Assembly (NCBI RefSeq): GCF_947253055.1
Contig: NZ_CAMXYE010000080.1
Location: forward strand, 1 to 6,262
Direction of reading: 5' to 3'
DNA length: 6,262 nt
From: an uncultured Arcanobacterium sp.
Lineage (GTDB): Bacteria; Actinomycetota; Actinomycetes; Actinomycetales; Actinomycetaceae
Part shown: positions 1 to 4,616 of the stretch, piece by piece
Layout: every line of letters begins with the position of its first letter
How positions within the stretch are numbered: the first letter of the stretch is position 1
Notes under the pieces: generated by a model
Databases searched by the model: none
Seen by the model: only the letters and a program-made list of their open reading frames with translations
What the model was told of the DNA's origin: nothing
Made by a program: the position numbers and the translations under genes

Positions 1-14
1 ACACCCATAAGGTT

Positions 15-47
15 TCGTCGGCAGCGTCAGATGTGTATAAGAGACAG
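15..47 (+). other. Sequencing adapter contamination (Nextera/Tn5 read-1 adapter)
   Basis: These 33 bases match the Illumina Nextera read-1 transposase adapter. The left part, 15-28, is the read-primer tail (TCGTCGGCAGCGTC). The right part, 29-47, is the 19-bp hyperactive Tn5 mosaic end (AGATGTGTATAAGAGACAG). The match is from memory of the adapter, with no mismatch seen. It is a library artefact left in an assembly, not a transposon in the organism. In such libraries genomic DNA starts directly after the mosaic end, here at 48. The 14 bases to the left (1-14) therefore cannot be assumed to be contiguous with the rest of the window. Confidence 0.97.
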
Positions 48-91
48 GGTTTACACCCAGGTTGTCATCGGTTCGAGTCCGGTAGAGTCCA
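48..91 (+). tRNA. tRNA-Val (anticodon UAC), 3' fragment cut by the adapter
   Basis: Only the 3' part of a tRNA is present. The anticodon loop is TTTACAC at 50-56, with anticodon TAC at 52-54, which reads valine codons. It is followed by the 3' half of the anticodon stem (57-61), a five-base variable loop (62-66) and a T arm with a five-pair stem (67-71 with 79-83) closing the loop TTCGAGT (72-78). The 3' acceptor strand is 84-90 and the discriminator A is at 91. The next bases are CT, so a CCA end is not encoded here. The acceptor, D arm and most of the 5' anticodon stem are missing because adapter sequence begins at 47. The intact gene presumably exists in the organism, so this is an assembly-edge fragment and not a pseudogene. 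The arm geometry is clear; the amino-acid call rests on the anticodon. Confidence 0.85.
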
Positions 92-155
92 CTGAGAGAT
101 TATAGGCGGCTTTCGCAGAATGCCTGCTTGGTAGTATGCCGGCCTTAATAAAGCT

Positions 156-170
156 TGCTAGAATCTAGCT
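156..170 (+). promoter_or_regulatory. Extended -10 promoter giving a probable leaderless transcript
   Basis: TAGAAT at 159-164 differs from TATAAT at one base. It is preceded by TGC at 156-158, which makes an extended -10 element that needs little or no -35 contact. No good -35 hexamer is seen at the usual distance. Six bases (165-170) separate the hexamer from the ATG at 171, so the expected transcription start falls on or next to the A of the start codon. No Shine-Dalgarno sequence precedes this ATG, which fits leaderless translation, a common mode in actinobacteria. Transcription reading through from the upstream tRNA is an alternative source of mRNA. Confidence 0.65.
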
Positions 171-968
171 ATGGCAGAAAAATTAGAAAATATTTTAGCA
201 CTGCTAGATAAGTATTACCCTCCGGAAACGGCAGAAGAGTGGGATCGAGTAGGGCTAATAATAGGAGATCCGCAGGCTGAAATAACTAAAATTGGTTTTG
301 CGGTAGATCCCTGCCAAAGCACAGTCGAAGAAGCGCTAGATAAGCAAGCGCAGTTATTGATTACCCATCATCCGCTCTATCTGCGTGGCACCTCTAGTGT
401 GGCTGCTACTAATGCGAAAGGCCGGTGGGTGACGCAATTGATTCGCGGCGGCTGTGCGCTCTTTGCTGCGCACACTAATGCGGATGCGGCGTCGGATGGA
501 TCGGCCACCGCTCTCGCTAATTTGCTGGAATTGCAAAATCAACGCCCGCTAGTTCCGCATGCAAATTCCGCAATCGGACTGGGAAAAATAGGGGATTTGC
601 CGCTGAGTATGAGCGTGCGAGAAGTGGCGGAAAAATTAAAGGCGCTGCTTCCGCCCACTCCGGCGGGGATAACTATCGGCGGAGAGGCAGAGAGAATTGT
701 GAAAAGAGTGGCACTTTCTCCTGGCTCCGGAGATTCTTTTCTCACTGCTGTGCGGGAGAGCGAGGCGGATGTGTATATCACGGCTGATTTACGCCACCAT
801 CCGGCTACTGATCACCTGTGGGATGGAGGTTGCCCGCTGATTGGCCTCACCCATTTTGCTTCCGAATGGCCGCTTCTGCCGGCACTGCAAAAGCGGATTA
901 CGGAAAATTTTGCAGTAGAAACCTATATATCGATATTGCAAACTGATCCGTGGAGTATGCGCATCTAA
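171..968 (+). CDS. Nif3-like dinuclear metal-centre protein (YbgI/DUF34 family)
   Basis: This is a 265-residue cytoplasmic protein of the Nif3/YbgI family, known to form hexameric rings with a two-metal site in each subunit. The five expected metal ligands can be placed: H66 and H67 in ITHHPLY, D105 in HTNADAA, and H228 and E232 in THFASEW. The N-terminal segment EEWDRVGLIIGDP (residues 22-34) is also typical. The length is that of the short form, without the PII-like insert found in some homologues. The biochemical role is unsettled; GTP cyclohydrolase type 2-like activity and metal-chaperone roles have been proposed for relatives. The start at 171 is favoured by the promoter immediately upstream and by the family N-terminus beginning within a few residues. 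The gene lies 26 bases upstream of the coiled-coil/zinc-ribbon gene, a pairing common in actinobacteria, and probably shares its transcript. Confidence 0.95.
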   Translation: MAEKLENILALLDKYYPPETAEEWDRVGLIIGDPQAEITKIGFAVDPCQSTVEEALDKQAQLLITHHPLYLRGTSSVAATNAKGRWVTQLIRGGCALFAAHTNADAASDGSATALANLLELQNQRPLVPHANSAIGLGKIGDLPLSMSVREVAEKLKALLPPTPAGITIGGEAERIVKRVALSPGSGDSFLTAVRESEADVYITADLRHHPATDHLWDGGCPLIGLTHFASEWPLLPALQKRITENFAVETYISILQTDPWSMRI

Positions 969-994
969 AAGAGAATATCTAGAAGGAGAGAGCT

Positions 995-1729
995 ATGGCT
1001 TTTGCCCCGCATCGTGACCAGTTGGCACTTATGGAAGTGGCGAAACTGGATGCCCAAATTAATAAAATACAGACGCAGGTGGAGAATCATCCAGGGAAAG
1101 CGCAGCTAGCTGCAGCAGATGCGGAGATTGCGCAGATAGAAACGCAGATAGCTGCTATTGGTCAAGAGATTCGGGCAGCCGAGGAAGAAGTGCAGAGTTG
1201 GGAGCAAAAAGCGAATCAGAGCAGTGCACTTATCGCAGAAAAAACGCAAAAACTGCACAGTGGTGCCGGGATGGATTCGCGGATGCTATTAGCGTTGCAG
1301 ACGGAGATAGACCAAGGTCAAGAGAATTTAGAAAAACAGGAAGCAGCAGCGCTTTCACTGTTGGAAAAAATCGACGCCGAAGAAGCGCGGCTGCAGGATT
1401 TGCAGACTGCCGCCAAAGAAGCTAGGGAAAAGCGGCAAGGAATTGCATTACAATTCCAGGCGGCTATTGAAGAATTACAGACTGAAAAAATACAGATAGA
1501 AGAAGCGCGGGCCGCGCTTTATCAACCTCTGGCTCCGGATCTGCAGGCGGCTTATCAGCGTTCGCAAGCAAGTGGTGGGTTGAGCATAATTGGATTGCAC
1601 CCTGATGGCACTTCTACGGGGGGAATTCAGCTCTCGCCTATGGAAATAGCGGCCGTAAGAGCTGCTAATCGGGAAGAAATATATCTCTCGGAAGAATATG
1701 AATGCATCGTAGTAGTGTTAGATTCTTAA
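995..1729 (+). CDS. Coiled-coil protein of the C4-type zinc-ribbon family (DUF164-like), zinc cysteines lost
   Basis: This 244-residue protein has a long Gln/Glu/Ala-rich helical region (about residues 10-175) with heptad-like character, predicted to form an antiparallel coiled coil. A short C-terminal domain follows (about 195-244). The layout matches the family annotated as C4-type zinc-ribbon proteins, which usually sits next to Nif3 and is thought to bind nucleic acid or partner proteins; its exact role is unknown. In the family the C-terminal domain holds two CxxC pairs. Aligning by eye on the conserved GG, L, E-I-x-x-x-R and EE positions, the four cysteines are replaced by T208, I211, S232 and Y235. 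The only cysteine in the protein is C237. The domain spacing is kept, so the fold may survive without zinc. AAGGAG at 983-988, six bases before the ATG, fixes the start. There are no membrane segments or signal peptide. Confidence 0.88.
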   Translation: MAFAPHRDQLALMEVAKLDAQINKIQTQVENHPGKAQLAAADAEIAQIETQIAAIGQEIRAAEEEVQSWEQKANQSSALIAEKTQKLHSGAGMDSRMLLALQTEIDQGQENLEKQEAAALSLLEKIDAEEARLQDLQTAAKEAREKRQGIALQFQAAIEELQTEKIQIEEARAALYQPLAPDLQAAYQRSQASGGLSIIGLHPDGTSTGGIQLSPMEIAAVRAANREEIYLSEEYECIVVVLDS

Positions 1730-1806
1730 TAAGTGGCGCAGTAATGAGCACTGCTAGTAAAAGCGTTTTGTGAGTAAATTAGTTATGCGAGATTTTTCCA
1801 CAGCGC

Positions 1807-1841
1807 TAGCGAGTAGAAAATAATCTGCGTAGACTAGACCC
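1807..1841 (+). promoter_or_regulatory. Candidate promoter for rnpB
   Basis: TAGACT at 1830-1835 can serve as a -10 hexamer. It lies six bases before position 1842, next to the first base of the P1 helix of RNase P RNA at 1843, which is the expected spacing for a start at 1842 or 1843. The matching -35 position, 17 bases upstream (1807-1812, TAGCGA), is only a weak match. An alternative -10, TAATCT at 1821-1826, would add a short leader. The rest of the 1730-1841 gap shows only a 5-bp inverted repeat (1738-1742 with 1750-1754) without a T-run, and no open reading frame worth calling. Confidence 0.45.
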
Positions 1842-1842
1842 A

Positions 1843-2190
1843 CGGAATGAGCTGTTCAGGCGGTCGCGAGTAGAGATATTCGAGGAACGTCCGGGCTCCA
1901 TAGGGAACGGCGGTGGGTAACACCCACTCGGGGCGACCCGCAGGAAAGTGCCACAGAAAATAAACCGCCGCAAGGTAAGGGTGAAAAGGCGAGGTAAGAG
2001 CTCACCGCGGCATTGGTGACAGTGCCGGCATGGTAAACCCCGCTGGGAGCAAGATCAAGCAGTGTGCAACGAGGTGTCCCGCTGAGCGCACGGGTAGATC
2101 GCTGGAGCGAGTCGGTAACGGCTCGCCTAGATGGATGGCCGCCGCCGCTTGAAGCGGCACAGAACCCGGCGTATCGAGCAGCTCATTCCG
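1843..2190 (+). ncRNA. rnpB: RNase P RNA, type A
   Basis: This is the catalytic RNA of ribonuclease P, which removes 5' leaders from precursor tRNAs. The ends are set by a 12-bp P1 helix, 1843-1854 pairing with 2179-2190. Conserved core segments appear in order. GAGGAACGTCCGGGCTCC at about 1882-1899 forms the 5' strand of P4. CACAGAAAATAAACCGCC follows near 1952, then AAGGTAAGGGTGAAAAGG near 1971. GGTAA at 2032-2036 is the L15 motif that pairs with the tRNA CCA end. Next come GCAAGATCAA near 2048 and AGATGGATGGCCGCC near 2129. ACAGAACCCGGCGTATCGAG near 2159 is the 3' strand of P4. The wording of the core closely resembles actinobacterial rnpB. At about 348 nt it is somewhat short; the P3 region (about 1862-1883) looks reduced to a small hairpin. 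A few more 3' bases may be present in the mature RNA. The gene converges on map. Confidence 0.97.
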
Positions 2191-2195
2191 CTATA

Positions 2196-2233
2196 CTCCT
2201 TGCGCCGCACTACGCTCCTTGCGCTGCGCTCCG
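2196..2233. repeat. Imperfect 19-bp tandem repeat across the map stop codon
   Basis: Unit 1 is CTCCTTGCGCCGCACTACG (2196-2214) and unit 2 is CTCCTTGCGCTGCGCTCCG (2215-2233), 16 of 19 positions identical, directly adjacent. Unit 1 contains the map stop codon (2210-2212) and most of the spacer to rnpB. Unit 2 encodes the last residues of Map. Because 19 is not a multiple of three, the two units read in different frames on the map strand. It could be a small local duplication that extended or re-set the end of map. Confidence 0.6.
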
Positions 2234-3112
2234 CTGATTCTGGGTAGGTAAGGTGAGAATTTCCGCTCCGGCGCTGCCAATCACAATAGTGTGTTCCCAC
2301 TGGGCCGTTCGCTTATGGTCTTTGGTGAGGACTGTCCAGCCGTCGTCCCATTGCTCCCAGGCGATATCGCCGAGCGTAAGCATCGGCTCAATAGTAAATA
2401 CCATTCCTTCTTCTATTAAATCGTCATAGAGTGGCGCCGCATCGTAATGAGGCACGATTAAACCGGAATGAAAAGCTTCTCCCACGCCGTGGCCAGTGAA
2501 ATCTTCTACCACTCCGTAGCCAAAACGCTTCGCATAGGATTCGATTACTCGCCCAATCACATTGATACGCCGCCCAGGTTTAGCTGCTTTAATTCCGCGC
2601 ATCATAGCCGCATAGGTACGTTCGCAGAGTAAGCGGGATTCCTCGTCTACCTCTCCTGCATAAAACATTGCATTTGTATCCCCGTGTACACCGTGAATAT
2701 AGGCAGTGACATCTAAATTCACAATATCGCCTTCTTGGAGAGGCCGGGAATCTGGAACTCCATGGCAAATCACTTCATTTACCGAAGTGCAAATCGATTT
2801 TTTAAAACCCATATATTCCAGGCAGGAGGGGTAAGCGCCATAATCACACATATATTCGTGGGCAATTTTATCTAAAGTATCGGTAGTGACTCCGGGAGCT
2901 ACTGCCGCTCCAGCGGTGTAGAGAGCATCTGCCGCAATTTGCCCAGCTATGCGAATTTTTTCTATCGTTTCGCTGCTCTTTACATCAGAAGCCGTCACCC
3001 GTTCGGGTCCGCTGTGGTAGAGATACTCAGGGCGGGGAATTTTATTTGGCACATGCCGTCCCGGTGAAACTTTTCCTGCTTTAATATTCCCTACCGGAGC
3101 TGTGCTTCGCAT
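2210..3112 (-). CDS. map: Methionine aminopeptidase, type I (M24A)
   Basis: This 300-residue cytoplasmic enzyme removes the initiator methionine from nascent proteins. The pita-bread-fold motifs are complete. H117 in ICHGVP is the substrate-side histidine. The two-metal site is D134 in NLDVTAY, D145 in HGDTNAMF, H208 in GHGVGEAFH, E242 in TIEPML and E273 in WEHTIVI. Spacings agree closely with the E. coli enzyme. Residues 1-35 form an extension with VSPGRHVPNKIPRPEY, the proline-rich leader typical of actinobacterial Map proteins, which supports the annotated start. A purine-rich AGGA lies four bases upstream of the ATG on the minus strand. The last ~12 residues (PTQNQRSAAQGA) go beyond the usual end of the fold and overlap the 19-bp repeat. 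The gene is divergent from glnA and convergent with rnpB. Confidence 0.97.
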   Translation of the reverse strand: MRSTAPVGNIKAGKVSPGRHVPNKIPRPEYLYHSGPERVTASDVKSSETIEKIRIAGQIAADALYTAGAAVAPGVTTDTLDKIAHEYMCDYGAYPSCLEYMGFKKSICTSVNEVICHGVPDSRPLQEGDIVNLDVTAYIHGVHGDTNAMFYAGEVDEESRLLCERTYAAMMRGIKAAKPGRRINVIGRVIESYAKRFGYGVVEDFTGHGVGEAFHSGLIVPHYDAAPLYDDLIEEGMVFTIEPMLTLGDIAWEQWDDGWTVLTKDHKRTAQWEHTIVIGSAGAEILTLPTQNQRSAAQGA

Positions 3113-3213
3113 ATTTTCCTCTTTTTCCCTTATTTAGAATCTGTATTTTCCGTTTCCTACCCCAAATCTACTCTGTCTACGGCAGAATATATATAAGGAA
3201 AGAAAGAAGGGTC
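3113..3213. promoter_or_regulatory. Divergent map/glnA intergenic region with candidate promoters
   Basis: These 101 bases must hold promoters for both map (leftward) and glnA (rightward). On the + strand TAGAAT at 3135-3140 repeats the hexamer used before the Nif3-like gene but lacks the TG extension; it would give a leader of about 67 bases. The AT-rich stretch TATATATAAG (3188-3197) is another possible -10, with no convincing -35. On the - strand TTGGGG (3165-3160) and AT-rich sequence near 3131-3142 are weak candidates. GAAGG at 3206-3210 serves as the glnA ribosome-binding site with only three bases to the ATG; AAGGAAAG further up is a second purine run. No GlnR-like operator could be called with confidence. 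Confidence 0.35.
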
Positions 3214-4551
3214 ATGGATAAACAGCAAGAATACGTATTACGCCGAGTAGCCGAAGAGGATATTCGTTTCATTAGACTTTGGTTTACCGACGTGGCAGGT
3301 ACGCTTAAATCAGTCGCAATTGCCCCCGCCGAATTAGAATCCGCTTTTCAGAACGGAATCGGTTTCGATGGATCTGCCGTGCAAGGCTTAGCGCGGGTAT
3401 ACGAATCAGATATGCTCATGCGCCCAGATGCTTCTACGTTCCGGATTCTGCCGTGGTACGAATCAGGAGAAATTACCGGGCGAATCTTTTGTGATATTTT
3501 CACTCCGGACGGAGAACCGGCTCGCTCCGATCCGCGGGCGGTATTAAAACGCGCCCTGAAGCACGCGGCTGATTTAGGATTTACTTTCTATGCCCATCCA
3601 GAAATCGAATTCTATCTTTTCCATCCGGAAAATGACCCAGCTGTGGTGCCTACGCCTATCGATAACGGTGCTTATTTCGATAATATATCGCGGTCTTTGG
3701 CGCGAGATTTCCGCTCTAAAGCAGTGAAAACTCTAGAAGATATCGGTATATCGGTAGAATTTTCCCATCACGAAGCTGGCCCGGGGCAGAACGAAATAGA
3801 TCTACGGGTGGCAGATGCCTTGGCCATGGCGGACGACGTAATGACTTTCCGTGTGGTAATAGACCAAGTGGCATTACAGCAAGGGGTGCAGGCTTCCTTT
3901 ATGCCGAAACCTATAATCGAATATCCCGGAAATGGAATGCATACGCATTTTTCTCTCTTCGAAGGAGACCGCAACGCCTTTTTTGCTCCGGCGGAGGAAT
4001 CCGGGCTCTCTCTTACCGGACGGAAATTTTTAGCGGGTCTGCTGCACCATGCGCGGGAAATTACTGCTATTACGAATCAACACGTAAATTCTTATAAGCG
4101 GCTTTGGGCAGGATTCGAAGCTCCCTCCCACATAGCTTGGGGAAAGAATAATCAATCGGCTTTAATTCGCATCCCGACTCTACATTCTGAAGATTCTCGC
4201 TCTGCTCGCCTCGAATATCGGGCCTTGGATTCGGCAGCTAATCCTTATTTAGCTTATGCGGTAATTCTTAATGCGGGCTTAGCAGGCATAGAAAATGATT
4301 ATGAACTGCCCGAAGCAGTAGATACCGACGTAGCTGCCCTCACCGAGCGGGAGCGGCAAATACTAGATATTCCTTCGCTGCCTACTTCTCTGCACGATGC
4401 GCTGCGGGAAATGGAAAAATCGGAATTGGTGGCGCGCACCCTTGGCGAAGATGCCTTCGAGTACTTTTTACGTAATAAGCGCCAAGAGTGGGAAACTTAT
4501 CGCTATCAAGTGACCCCCTTTGAACGGAAAATTTTTTTGGGTGGTTTTTAG
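3214..4551 (+). CDS. glnA2: Type I glutamine synthetase-like enzyme, GlnA2 type, with altered active-site residues
   Basis: This 445-residue protein has the full length and order of a GS-I enzyme: beta-grasp domain (about 15-100), then the catalytic domain. It most resembles the mycobacterial GlnA2 group. Such enzymes join glutamate to ammonia, or in some GlnA-like relatives to other amines, using ATP. Visible residues, with Salmonella numbering in brackets, are D52 (D50), E130 and E132 (129, 131), Y154 (179), E187 and E194 (212, 220), H243 (269), R296 (321), E302 (327), E334 (357) and R336 (359). Two positions deviate. A55 replaces the ammonium-pocket Ser53, in FDGSA. Q314 replaces Arg339, in NNQSALIR. 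The adenylylation motif NLYDLP is absent; the corresponding region reads TDVAALTERER (371-381), without tyrosine, so GlnE should not modify this protein. glnE follows after 65 bases with no terminator seen, so the two are probably cotranscribed. The family is certain; the substrate is not. Confidence 0.93.
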   Translation: MDKQQEYVLRRVAEEDIRFIRLWFTDVAGTLKSVAIAPAELESAFQNGIGFDGSAVQGLARVYESDMLMRPDASTFRILPWYESGEITGRIFCDIFTPDGEPARSDPRAVLKRALKHAADLGFTFYAHPEIEFYLFHPENDPAVVPTPIDNGAYFDNISRSLARDFRSKAVKTLEDIGISVEFSHHEAGPGQNEIDLRVADALAMADDVMTFRVVIDQVALQQGVQASFMPKPIIEYPGNGMHTHFSLFEGDRNAFFAPAEESGLSLTGRKFLAGLLHHAREITAITNQHVNSYKRLWAGFEAPSHIAWGKNNQSALIRIPTLHSEDSRSARLEYRALDSAANPYLAYAVILNAGLAGIENDYELPEAVDTDVAALTERERQILDIPSLPTSLHDALREMEKSELVARTLGEDAFEYFLRNKRQEWETYRYQVTPFERKIFLGGF

Positions 4552-4604
4552 GAAAGAAAATTTGCCGCTGCAGAAGCTGAAGTATCCAGGGTAGTGAGAG
4601 AAAA

Positions 4605-4616
4605 AGGGGTAAATAA
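4605..4616 (+). promoter_or_regulatory. Ribosome-binding site that sets the glnE start
   Basis: AGGGG at 4605-4609 lies seven bases before the ATG at 4617. An in-frame TAA at 4614-4616 directly precedes that ATG, so no longer N-terminus is possible in this frame. The next in-frame ATG (residue 10) has a weaker case because it would cut into the expected N-terminus. Confidence 0.75.

Noticed and set aside
29..47. Tn5 mosaic end as evidence of a natural transposon
   Set aside because: It is the engineered hyperactive mosaic end and is preceded by the synthetic read-1 primer tail, with no transposase or second end nearby.
354..781. Minus-strand open frames opposite the Nif3-like gene
   Set aside because: They lie wholly within a gene with clear family motifs, have no ribosome-binding site, and their translations show no recognisable domain.
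1738..1754. Inverted repeat GCAGT/ACTGC after the zinc-ribbon gene as a terminator
   Set aside because: The stem has only five pairs with a seven-base loop and is not followed by a T-run; too weak to call.
1843..2190. A mobile element or CRISPR-like structure suggested by the many short inverted repeats
   Set aside because: The pairings are the helices of RNase P RNA, confirmed by its conserved core segments in the right order.
4552..4616. Possible terminator or attenuator between glnA and glnE
   Set aside because: The 65 bases are purine-rich with only the 6-bp palindrome CTGCAG; no stable hairpin with a T-run was found.
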